Assembly (NCBI RefSeq): GCF_012927415.1
Contig: NZ_JABBPF010000172.1
Location: forward strand, 1 to 33,400
Source: Polaromonas sp.
GTDB lineage: Bacteria > Pseudomonadota > Gammaproteobacteria > Burkholderiales > Burkholderiaceae_C
Direction of reading: 5' to 3'
Length of the DNA: 33,400 nucleotides
Part shown: in pieces, positions 8,495 to 15,016 of the stretch
Position numbering within the stretch: position 1 is the first letter of the stretch
Layout of the letters: each line of letters opens with the position of its first letter
The notes under the pieces: generated by a model
What the model was told of the DNA's origin: nothing
Databases searched by the model: none
Seen by the model: the letters and a program-made list of their open reading frames with translations, nothing else
Translations under genes and position numbers: made by a program

Positions 8495-9424
8495 TCATAC
8501 GCGGTCAATAATTTTTTCACCGAACAGGCCTTGCGGCCGGTACAGCAGAAAACCGAGGGCCAGTACGTAGGCAAACCAGATTTCAATGCCGCCACCGACA
8601 AACGGGCCTAGATAGACCTCGGAAAGCTTCTCGCCCACGCCGATGATCAGACCGCCGATGATGGCACCCGGCACGGAGGTGAGGCCGCCCAGAATCACCA
8701 CGGGGAGCGCGCGCAAGGCGATGGTCGCCAGTGAAAACTGCACGCCCAGCTTGCTGCCCCAGATCATGCCGGCCACCAGCGCCACCACGCCCGCCACGCA
8801 CCAGACAATGACCCAGATGCGGTTGAGCGGGATGCCGATGGATTGCGCAGCCTGATGGTCATCGGCCACGGCGCGTAGTGCCCGCCCGGTAGCGGTCTTC
8901 TGAAAAAAGACGCTCAGCAGGGCCACCAGTACCGCCGCAATCAATGCGGCATACAAGTCTTCCTTGTTGATCAGGATGCCGCCCGGGAACACCGAGTCCA
9001 GCGCGAAGATGGGGTCTTTGGGCATGCCAATGTCGATCTTGTAGATGCTGCCGCCAAAAAGCGTCTGGCCCAGTCCTTCCATGAAATAGGCGATGCCCAG
9101 TGTGGCCATCAGCAGCGTTGCGCCTTCCTGGTTGACCAGGTGGCGAAGCACCAGGCGCTCGATGAGCCAGGCCACCATAAACATCACGACGCCGGCCATG
9201 GCGAAGGCGATGATGTTGGCAAAGAGCAGACTGTTAATGCCGGTCCATTGCGGAATCCATTCAGAGAACCGGGCCATGGCCAGTGCCGCGAACAGCACCA
9301 TCGCACCTTGGGCAAAGTTGAAGACGCCGGAGGCCTTGAAAATCAGCACAAAGCCCAGGGCGACCAATGAATACAGCATGCCTGCCATCAGGCCACCCAA
9401 CAGTGTTTCAAGAAAAAAAGCCAT
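8495..9424 (-). CDS. LivH-type ABC transporter permease
   Basis: A 309-residue integral-membrane permease of the branched-chain amino-acid type. It begins LETLLGGLMAGMLYSLVALGFVLIFKASGVFNFAQGAM, the standard LivH opening, and contains the coupling loop TATGRALRAVADDHQAAQSIGIPLNR and GGLTSVPGAIIGGLIIGVGEKL. It forms the transmembrane channel with the LivM-type protein. It is flanked on both sides by copies of one GC-rich repeat in opposite orientation (E1 and E2). Family assignment is secure; substrate is not known. Confidence 0.93.
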   Translation of the reverse strand: MAFFLETLLGGLMAGMLYSLVALGFVLIFKASGVFNFAQGAMVLFAALAMARFSEWIPQWTGINSLLFANIIAFAMAGVVMFMVAWLIERLVLRHLVNQEGATLLMATLGIAYFMEGLGQTLFGGSIYKIDIGMPKDPIFALDSVFPGGILINKEDLYAALIAAVLVALLSVFFQKTATGRALRAVADDHQAAQSIGIPLNRIWVIVWCVAGVVALVAGMIWGSKLGVQFSLATIALRALPVVILGGLTSVPGAIIGGLIIGVGEKLSEVYLGPFVGGGIEIWFAYVLALGFLLYRPQGLFGEKIIDRV

Positions 9425-9433
9425 TATTTTCTT

Positions 9434-9526
9434 ACCCTTGTCGCAGGCTCGCTGCGCGTCGCTGCCTCGCCCCTTGCAGGGGATGCCGCTTGCGGCCCGG
9501 CTAAGCGGGTTCCGCCGCCGCTGCTT
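9434..9526 (+). repeat. GC-rich dispersed repeat, copy E2
   Basis: Shares with E1 (reverse complement) the blocks CTTGTC, a C-run/G-run hairpin (CCCCTTGCAGGGG), TGCGGCCCGGC, and GGTTCCGC followed by CTGCT. It occupies most of the gap between the LivG- and LivH-type genes. Confidence 0.65.
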
Positions 9527-9587
9527 GAAAGTGACACATTCGTGCCCCGGAAATTTGTTGAAGCCATGATGGTATTGCCGTTCCGGG

Positions 9588-10511
9588 TTAGTGACTGGTG
9601 CCGAGGTAGGCGCTGATCACGTCAGGGTTGTTGCGCACCTCGTCGGGTGTGCCATCGCCAATTTTTTTGCCATAGTCGAGCACTACGACGCGGTCGGAAA
9701 TATCCATGACCACACCCATGTCGTGCTCGATCAGGACAACCGTGGTGCCAAACTCGTCGTTGACATCGAGCACAAAGCGGCACATGTCCTGCTTTTCTTC
9801 CACGTTCATTCCGGCCATGGGTTCATCGAGCAGTAGCACCTGCGGCTCCATCGCCAGGGCGCGGCCGAGGTCTACGCGCTTTTGCAGGCCATAAGGCAAC
9901 TGCCCGACTGGCGTTTTTCGGTAGGCCTGGATTTCCAGGAAGTCGATAATCTTTTCAACTGCCTCGCGGTGTCTGAATTCTTCCTTTTGCGCCGGCCCGA
10001 TGCGCAGCGCCTGCAGCAGCAGATTGCTCTTGATCTTCAGGTTGCGGCCCGACATGATGTTGTCCAGCACGCTCATGCCCTTGAACAAGGCCAGGTTCTG
10101 AAAGGTCCGGGCTACGCCCATCACCGCCACCTGGTGACTGTTCATGTGTTTAAACGTCTGGCCGCGAAAGGTGATGGAGCCCTGTTGCGGCGAGTACACG
10201 CCATTGATGCAGTTGAGCATAGAGCTTTTGCCCGCTCCGTTGGGGCCGATGATGGCGCGAATTTCATGCTCTTTAACATTGAAGGAAATGTCGTGCAAAG
10301 CCTTGACCCCGCCAAAGCTCAGGCTGATGTTCTGCACGTCAAGAATGACGTCACCGATTATTTTTGCCCCCACGCCTGTCGCTTCGCGTACCACGCTGCC
10401 CTCCGTGAGGGCTGAGCTTGCTTGGGGCGACCAGGCGCTGCATTCGTTCGATCCCGCACGGGGTTCTGCGTGGGCTGTGCCTGCGTCTGGAGTTAGGTTC
10501 GCTGTTGTCAT
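9588..10511 (-). CDS. LivG-type ABC transporter ATP-binding protein with repeat-derived N-terminal extension
   Basis: ATPase subunit of the importer, 307 residues. Walker A is GPNGAGKS (89-96), the signature is LPYGLQKRV (205-213), Walker B is VLLLDEP (225-231), followed by the LivG insert MAGMNVEEKQDM and the switch histidine in LIEHDMGVV. The ABC fold starts near residue 55. The preceding 54 residues are low-complexity and include a stretch (about 28-49) encoded by a copy of the GC-rich repeat E3. ATG 10511 overlaps the TGA of the ligase gene (ATGA), with AAGG upstream, so translation from this start is well supported. A GTG nearer the domain (about residue 47) is a weaker alternative. Confidence 0.92.
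   Translation of the reverse strand: MTTANLTPDAGTAHAEPRAGSNECSAWSPQASSALTEGSVVREATGVGAKIIGDVILDVQNISLSFGGVKALHDISFNVKEHEIRAIIGPNGAGKSSMLNCINGVYSPQQGSITFRGQTFKHMNSHQVAVMGVARTFQNLALFKGMSVLDNIMSGRNLKIKSNLLLQALRIGPAQKEEFRHREAVEKIIDFLEIQAYRKTPVGQLPYGLQKRVDLGRALAMEPQVLLLDEPMAGMNVEEKQDMCRFVLDVNDEFGTTVVLIEHDMGVVMDISDRVVVLDYGKKIGDGTPDEVRNNPDVISAYLGTSH
10366..10430 (+). repeat. GC-rich dispersed repeat, copy E3 (inside the LivG-type coding region)
   Basis: GCCCCCACGCCTGTCGCTTCG followed by CGTAC, CTGCCC and GAGGGC matches the first half of E1 on its reverse strand almost base for base (CCCCCACGC-TGTC-CTTCG-GTAC-CTGCCC-CCG-G-GGG). It lies in frame in the N-terminal extension of the LivG-type protein. 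Confidence 0.68.
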
Positions 10512-12454
10512 GCTGCAGCCTTCACGGGGACAAACGTCTGGGTATCGCCAATCTTGAGCGTGGCGCTGACGCTGCCACTGCGGCCGTCTTCGAACTTGAC
10601 CACGGTTTCAATAAACTGTTCGGATTTGTCGCTGTAGAGGGCGTCGATCAGCGGCTGGTATTTCTCGGCGATGAAGCCGCGGCGCACCTTGTTGGTACGC
10701 GTCAGTTCGCCGTCGTCCGCATCGAGTTCCTTGTGCAAGACCAGAAAGCGGCTGACTTGCGAGCCGGCAAGCAAGGCGTCTTCGCTCAAGTCGGCATTGA
10801 CCTTCTCGACACACTCCTTGACGAGTTGATAAACCTCGGTCTTTTGTGCGAGATCGGTGTAACCCGCATAAGGCAGGTTGCTGCGTTCGGCCCAGTTGCC
10901 AACCGCGTCAAAATCAATGTTGATGAAAACGCAGGCTTTTTCCCGGCCATCGCCGTAAGCTACGACTTCCTTGATGTATGGGAAGAACTTGAGCTTGTTC
11001 TCGACATACTTGGGCGCAAACATGGCGCCATCATTGACGCCGCCCCTGATGTGGCCCACGTCCTTGACGCGGTCAATGATCTTGAGGTGGCCATTCGCGT
11101 CGATGAAGCCGGCGTCGCTCGTGTGGTACCAGCCATCGGCGGTAAGGACCTCGGCCGTCGCAGCCGGATTTTTGTAGTACTCCTTAAGCAGGCCGGCCGA
11201 CTTGACCATGATTTCTCCGTTGTCGGCGACCTTGATCTGCACTCCCTTGATGGGTACGCCGACCGTGTCGGCGCGCGCTTCGTTGTCCGGCTGAAGGCAG
11301 ACAAACACGGCGGTTTCGGTGGAGCCGTAAAGCTGCTTCAGGTTGATGCCGATGGAACGGTAAAAAGTGAAAAGATCCGGGCCTATGGCCTCGCCAGCGG
11401 TGTAGGCCACGCGCACCCGGGAGAAACCCAGGTTGTTGCGCAGCGGGCCATAAATCAGCAGGTTTCCCACACCGTAGAGCAGGGTCTGCGCAAGGCCTAC
11501 CGGTTTGCCCTCCATGCGGGCAGGTCCGACGCGTTTGGCCACATCCATGAAATAGTTGAAAATGCCGCGCTTGATGCGTCCTGCATCCTCCATCCGAATG
11601 GTCACGCTTGTGAGCAAGCCCTCAAACACCCGCGGCGGTGCAAAATAATAAGTAGGTCCGACTTCCTTGAGGTCAATCGTCACCGTACTCGCGTTTTCCG
11701 GGCAGTTCACCACATAGCCGCAGGCAAGCCATTGCGCATAACTGAAAATGTTCTGGCCGATCCAGGCGGGCGGAAGGTAGGCCAGCACCTCTTCGCCTGA
11801 AGTGAGCTTGTCAAATTCGGCACCCGCCCGCGCGCGGTCCAGCAAGGTGTTGTGGGTGTGGACCACCCCCTTGGGGTTACCGGTCGTTCCGGAGGTAAAA
11901 AACATCGCAGCCACGTCGTCCGGGCTGGTTTTGTCCACTTCTGCCCTGAACAAGGCGGGTTGGCTTTTGCTCAGTGCCAGACCGGAGTCGATCAGCAAGT
12001 CCAGCGATACCAGCCCGGGTTCGTCGTATTTACGCAGACCCCGCGGGTTGTCGAAAATGATGTGGCCGAGGTCTGGACAGCGGTCGCGAATTTCGAGGAG
12101 TTTGTCGACTTGCTCCTGGTCTTCGACCATTGCAAAGCGGACGTCGGCATTGGTGATGGGGAAGACGCATTCAGCACCTACCGCGTCCTGGTACAGCGGA
12201 ATCGGAATCGCGCCCAGCGACTGGGCGGCCAGCATCGTGGCATACAGGCGTGGGCGGTTGGCGCCGATCACCACCATGTGCTCGCCACGCTTCAAGCCGG
12301 CCTTGTGCAGTCCACACGCAATGTGTTCAACCAGCTGGGCCATGCTGGCCCAGCTGCAGGCCTGCCAGATGCCATATTCTTTCTCGCGCATGGCGGGAGC
12401 TTCCGGGCGCTCGGCGGCATGTTTTAGCAGCAGTTGTGGGAACGTGGTCTGCAT
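10508..12454 (-). CDS. FadD/FAA1-like AMP-dependent acyl-CoA ligase
   Basis: A 648-residue acyl-CoA synthetase of the long-chain type. The ATP phosphate loop is TSGTTGNPKG (187-196). Further motifs are YGSTETAV (the A5-type adenine site) and GWYHTSDAGFIDANGHLKIIDRVKDV (hinge and C-terminal domain entry), with the long C-terminal domain of the COG1022 group. It activates a carboxylic acid to its CoA thioester in the cytoplasm. ATG 12454 has AAGGA five bases upstream. Its stop overlaps the LivG-type start (ATGA), so enzyme and transporter are translationally coupled, which suggests it traps the imported acid as CoA ester. Its own promoter lies at about 12507-12557. Chain length or aromatic preference cannot be told from sequence. 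Confidence 0.92.
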   Translation of the reverse strand: MQTTFPQLLLKHAAERPEAPAMREKEYGIWQACSWASMAQLVEHIACGLHKAGLKRGEHMVVIGANRPRLYATMLAAQSLGAIPIPLYQDAVGAECVFPITNADVRFAMVEDQEQVDKLLEIRDRCPDLGHIIFDNPRGLRKYDEPGLVSLDLLIDSGLALSKSQPALFRAEVDKTSPDDVAAMFFTSGTTGNPKGVVHTHNTLLDRARAGAEFDKLTSGEEVLAYLPPAWIGQNIFSYAQWLACGYVVNCPENASTVTIDLKEVGPTYYFAPPRVFEGLLTSVTIRMEDAGRIKRGIFNYFMDVAKRVGPARMEGKPVGLAQTLLYGVGNLLIYGPLRNNLGFSRVRVAYTAGEAIGPDLFTFYRSIGINLKQLYGSTETAVFVCLQPDNEARADTVGVPIKGVQIKVADNGEIMVKSAGLLKEYYKNPAATAEVLTADGWYHTSDAGFIDANGHLKIIDRVKDVGHIRGGVNDGAMFAPKYVENKLKFFPYIKEVVAYGDGREKACVFINIDFDAVGNWAERSNLPYAGYTDLAQKTEVYQLVKECVEKVNADLSEDALLAGSQVSRFLVLHKELDADDGELTRTNKVRRGFIAEKYQPLIDALYSDKSEQFIETVVKFEDGRSGSVSATLKIGDTQTFVPVKAAA

Positions 12455-12513
12455 TCCGGTCCTTGTATTCGTTTAACTCAGCTTTTTTTAGGAAAAGCTG
12501 CTGGCATGACGCG

Positions 12514-12557
12514 AATATAGGACGGTGTTTGACGTTAAGTTGTCTTTGTGACGACAA
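12514..12557 (-). promoter_or_regulatory. Predicted activator-dependent promoter of the ligase/transporter operon (site A)
   Basis: On the minus strand a TATATT -10 box (12519-12514) predicts a start near 12507. The palindrome TTGTC-N8-GACAA (12540-12557, core TGTC/GACA centred at 12548.5) would then be centred at -41.5, the classic class II activator position of Crp/Fnr proteins. No good -35 box is present, as expected for an activator-dependent promoter. Site B (13853-13868) has the same core and the same spacing. Confidence 0.62.
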
Positions 12558-12573
12558 TTTCCGGGTAAGTCCT
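12558..12573 (+). repeat. 16-bp inverted repeat, left copy
   Basis: TTTCCGGGTAAGTCCT, the exact reverse complement of 13889-13904. The pair encloses the second binding-protein gene. The left copy directly abuts operator site A. Confidence 0.75.
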
Positions 12574-12600
12574 AATGGGGTGTGCCCGGATATGGCCCTG

Positions 12601-13791
12601 TTATCGGATAAAGCGCCCATTACGCGAAACCATTGTGAGTTCCACGAAGCGCGAAGCGCTGCTGGCCGAGTCGGTGAAGTTGACCTCGAAGCCGCCAAAG
12701 TCGTGGCGCTTGATACCCCAGGAGCTTTCCATGAAGCTGCTGCGCGTGGGGTTGCGGCCGGCGCGTCGCAGTGCCTCGCTAAAAACGCGGGCGTTGATAT
12801 AACCCTCAAGTGCGAGATGCGAAACTTCAAGCGTCACGCCGGCGGCCTTCCATGCCTGCTGGAATTCGCGCACTAGCGGCACCACGGTGTTGCCGGGCAG
12901 CGGAACGACCTGCGATACCGAAATGCCCGTCGCGTCATCGCCCATGGCCTTGAGCGTGGCGGCCGCTCCCATGACGGACAGGGCATACAGCGGCAGGCCC
13001 TTGCGCAGCTGGCGTATCGCTTTGACGAAATCGACGGTGGGCTTGCCGGCCAGACCAAGCAGCACCGCTTCGGGTTGCGAGCTCGCGACCCTGGTCGCCG
13101 CTGCGCCAGCGTCGGAAGAGTTGTTTTCCACCGTCACGATGGCCGTTGCGTCCAGTTTGTGTTTTGCCATCGACTGCTGGGTCGCAGTGAACACTTCCTT
13201 GCCGAAGGAATTGTTCTGGTAGACGATGGCGATGCGTTTGATGCCAATGGTCGCGAGGTGCTGCACCAGTTGCTCGGCTTCATCGGCATAGCTGGCACGG
13301 ATGTTGAAAACATTGGGAGCATTTTTTGGCCGCGCCAGCAAGGCCCCCGAAAAGGGTGCGAAAAATGGCAGGCCCGATTCAATCACCTGAGGCAGCATGG
13401 CCTCGATCATCGGTGTTCCCATGCAGCTGAAGAGCGCAAAGTTGTTGCGGTCCTCGATAAAACCCTTCACATTGGTCAGCGCGCGCTTGACGTCGTAGCC
13501 ATCGTCAACCGCCGTGAGCTCGATGAGGCGACCATTCACGCCGCCTTTGGCGTTGATAGCCGCAAAGCAAGCCTTGGCCCCTTGATGCATGGCCTGGCCC
13601 AGCGTCGAAAGCGGGCCACTGAGGTCCACAGATTGCGCTATTTTTATAGCTCCGGTTTCGTTTGCCCGGGTTGGCGCATGAAAAATTGCCGGTAAGGCCG
13701 CAAGCGCCCCGAGGACACCTCGCCGAGTTAGCCGGTCAGTGCCGCAAGCGGGTTGGCCCTCTTGCTGGGGAGTGGTGGAGTTTGGAGTCAT
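12601..13791 (-). CDS. ABC transporter substrate-binding protein (Peripla_BP_6), second receptor, possible Tat signal
   Basis: A 396-residue periplasmic binding protein of the LivK-like family. The N-terminus has a polar leader, then LTRRGVLGALAALPAIFHAPTRA. The twin arginine plus moderate hydrophobicity suggests Tat export, although the motif is not a perfect match. The mature part has IKIAQSVDLSGPLSTLGQAMHQGAKACFAAINAKGGVNGR, the standard start of this family, and VYQNNSFGKEVF mid-domain. It is upstream of the ligase gene with a 147-base gap holding a separate promoter, so it may be both co-transcribed and independently expressed. GAGGAA precedes ATG 13791. It diverges from the Crp/Fnr gene. 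It probably supplies another ligand to the same permease. A short palindromic repeat (13637-13650) falls within codons 48-52. Confidence 0.88.
   Translation of the reverse strand: MTPNSTTPQQEGQPACGTDRLTRRGVLGALAALPAIFHAPTRANETGAIKIAQSVDLSGPLSTLGQAMHQGAKACFAAINAKGGVNGRLIELTAVDDGYDVKRALTNVKGFIEDRNNFALFSCMGTPMIEAMLPQVIESGLPFFAPFSGALLARPKNAPNVFNIRASYADEAEQLVQHLATIGIKRIAIVYQNNSFGKEVFTATQQSMAKHKLDATAIVTVENNSSDAGAAATRVASSQPEAVLLGLAGKPTVDFVKAIRQLRKGLPLYALSVMGAAATLKAMGDDATGISVSQVVPLPGNTVVPLVREFQQAWKAAGVTLEVSHLALEGYINARVFSEALRRAGRNPTRSSFMESSWGIKRHDFGGFEVNFTDSASSASRFVELTMVSRNGRFIR
13637..13650 (-). repeat. AGCTAT...ATAGC short palindromic repeat, copy 2 (coding)
   Basis: On the minus strand AGCTAT, a four-base loop (aaaa) and ATAGC, encoding AIKIA just after the signal peptide of the second binding protein. 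The loop is shorter than in the other copies (four bases against seven). Confidence 0.55.
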
Positions 13792-13825
13792 GCATTCCTC
13801 TTTGTAGGGTAGTTGGGCGACTGGG

Positions 13826-13868
13826 ATGCTATGCTTTTAGCGGACAATGAAATGTCCATCTGACGACA
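13826..13868 (-). promoter_or_regulatory. Predicted activator-dependent promoter of the second binding-protein gene (site B)
   Basis: The palindrome core TGTC-N8-GACA (13853-13868, centre 13860.5) shares its sequence TGACGACAAT with site A. A TAGCAT -10 candidate at 13831-13826 lies at exactly the same distance from the palindrome centre as TATATT does at site A (29.5 to 34.5 bases). This predicts a start near 13819 and activator binding at -41.5. Confidence 0.58.
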
Positions 13869-13888
13869 ATCCAAGGGTGCTCCCTCTC

Positions 13889-13904
13889 AGGACTTACCCG
13901 GAAA
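13889..13904 (+). repeat. 16-bp inverted repeat, right copy
   Basis: AGGACTTACCCGGAAA, exact reverse complement of 12558-12573. It lies between operator site B and the Crp/Fnr start codon, within the probable leader of the regulator gene. Confidence 0.75.
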
Positions 13905-13918
13905 AAAACTGGCGATCC

Positions 13919-14626
13919 ATGTCCACTGACCTGACTCTCTACCAGCGCCGCAGGAAGCCCACGCTTGATGAAGTCCAGGGCATTCCATGGATGCCACTGC
14001 TGCGCCCGGATGAGCGCGCGCGCGCGATGGCCGAGTTGGTGGTGGGCGACGCCGCAGCCGGTGACTATGTCTGCCGGGTTGGCAAACCGGTGACTTACTG
14101 GTTTGGCGTGGTGGAAGGACTGCTCAAGATGAGCGCCGATGATGCGCAGGGTATGACCATGACGTTTACCGGCGTGCCGCCCGGCGGCTGGTTCGGGGAA
14201 GGAACGGCTCTTAAACGCGAGCCCTACCGCTACAACATCCAGGCACTGCGAAAAAGCGTCGTTGCCGGCTTGCCCGTCGACAGTTTTCACTGGTTGCTTG
14301 ACCACTCAATTGGCTTTAACCGCTTTGTCATGAATCAGCTCAACGAGCGTCTCGGGCAATTCATCGCGGCGCGGGAAATTGACCGCATGAACAACCCTGA
14401 TTTGCGCGTCGCGCGCAGCCTTGCCGCGCTGTTCAATCAGGTGCTGTATCCGGGCGTGGGTGAGATTCTACGCATTACGCAGCAGGAACTGGCCTATCTG
14501 GTCGGGCTATCGCGCCAGCGCGTCAACGAAGCGCTGAGAGCGCTGGAAAAACAAGGCACGATTCGCGTGGAATATGGCGGCCTGCGCGTGCTGGACATTT
14601 CGGCGCTGCGCTCCAGCAAGGGTTGA
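13919..14626 (+). CDS. Crp/Fnr-family transcriptional regulator
   Basis: A 235-residue regulator with an N-terminal cyclic-nucleotide-binding-like beta-roll (about residues 40-120, GKPVTYWFGVVEGLLKM...PPGGWFGEGTAL), a dimer helix (about 130-160), and a C-terminal winged helix (ILRITQQELAYLVGLSRQRVNEALRALEKQG, recognition helix about 198-208). No cysteine cluster for an Fe-S centre is seen, so it is not a classic Fnr. The frame is open from 13847, but that start would place operator site B inside the gene. ATG 13919 (MSTDLTLYQRR) is favoured. Divergent from the second binding-protein gene, it most likely activates the transport/ligase promoters. The effector is unknown; an acyl-CoA or the transported acid would be logical. 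Confidence 0.88.
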   Translation: MSTDLTLYQRRRKPTLDEVQGIPWMPLLRPDERARAMAELVVGDAAAGDYVCRVGKPVTYWFGVVEGLLKMSADDAQGMTMTFTGVPPGGWFGEGTALKREPYRYNIQALRKSVVAGLPVDSFHWLLDHSIGFNRFVMNQLNERLGQFIAAREIDRMNNPDLRVARSLAALFNQVLYPGVGEILRITQQELAYLVGLSRQRVNEALRALEKQGTIRVEYGGLRVLDISALRSSKG

Positions 14627-14718
14627 ACAGAAAGTGGCTGTAGCGCTCGATTGGCGGCCCTACAGGAAGCCATTGAATTCATGGCAATGAAGCATTGAAA
14701 CATGCCTTTTAGAGCCGG

Positions 14719-14767
14719 ATTTTTACGCTTTTTTTATACGGCGCCATCTTTCTTCTACCCCGTTTTT
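14719..14767 (+). promoter_or_regulatory. Predicted KdpE-binding region upstream of kdp (bipartite T-rich element, copy 1)
   Basis: TTTACGCTTTTTTTAT (TTTACG at 14722) followed 38 bases later by CCGTTTTT (14760-14767). The T-rich block resembles the known E. coli KdpE target upstream of kdpFABC, as I remember it. A third TTTTACGT block lies at 14797-14804. The same two-part pattern with identical spacing occurs at 19870-19918. Confidence 0.6.
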
Positions 14768-14816
14768 ACGTCTCGACAGATAACCTTCTTCTATCGTTTT
14801 ACGTGGGAGAAGGTCA

Positions 14817-14921
14817 ATGGATATTGCTTTTGTTGTCGGTATGGTGTTCCTGTGGGGCGTGATGGCTTTGCTGGTCTGGAGTTTTAAAAGGCTCGAAAAA
14901 CCGCCAGGAGGTCGCTCATGA
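14817..14921 (+). CDS. 34-aa single-span membrane peptide upstream of kdpF
   Basis: A short gene encoding MDIAFVVGMVFLWGVMALL... followed by a basic, Gly-rich tail ([12 protein letters not shown]). It would be one transmembrane helix with its C-terminus in the cytoplasm. GGGAGAAGG lies just upstream of ATG 14817, and its stop overlaps the kdpF start (ATGA), so it is the first cistron of the kdp operon and translationally coupled to KdpF. By size and position it could be a second KdpF-like stabilising peptide of the Kdp complex. This is an inference; no characterised homologue comes to mind. Confidence 0.72.
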   Translation: MDIAFVVGMVFLWGVMALLVWSFKRLEKPPGGRS

Positions 14922-15016
14922 TCGGCCTCGACGTGCTTTACGGCTTTGGCGGCGTTTGCGCAGTCATGCTACTGGCTTATCTCGTTTACGCGCTGATCTG
15001 CGCTGAGGAGTTTTGA
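14918..15016 (+). CDS. kdpF: KdpF, small subunit of the K+-transporting Kdp ATPase
   Basis: A 32-residue hydrophobic peptide ([21 protein letters not shown]..., ending CAEEF) with a single transmembrane helix. Size, hydrophobicity and position directly before kdpA match KdpF, which stabilises the KdpFABC complex in the inner membrane. The start overlaps the preceding small gene (ATGA) and the stop overlaps the kdpA start (TGATG), showing tight coupling. It ends in EEF, like many KdpF peptides whose C-terminus is acidic. Confidence 0.88.
   Translation: MIGLDVLYGFGGVCAVMLLAYLVYALICAEEF

Noticed and set aside
10418-11800. 460-codon plus-strand frame opposite the FadD-like ligase
   Set aside because: It mirrors the codons of a full-length ligase with all motifs present; no independent support.
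12558-13904. Insertion sequence bounded by the 16-bp inverted repeats
   Set aside because: The enclosed gene is a typical ABC binding protein that fits the locus; there is no transposase and no target-site duplication was seen.
14719-14767. Riboswitch or K+-sensing leader RNA upstream of kdp
   Set aside because: The region is T-rich without the conserved paired elements of a known K+-related riboswitch such as ydaO/c-di-AMP; the match to a KdpE-type DNA site is the simpler explanation.
14702-14887. 61-codon frame across the kdp promoter
   Set aside because: Overlaps the T-rich regulatory element and the better supported 34-aa gene, lacks a ribosome site, and its Phe-rich sequence simply reflects the T runs.
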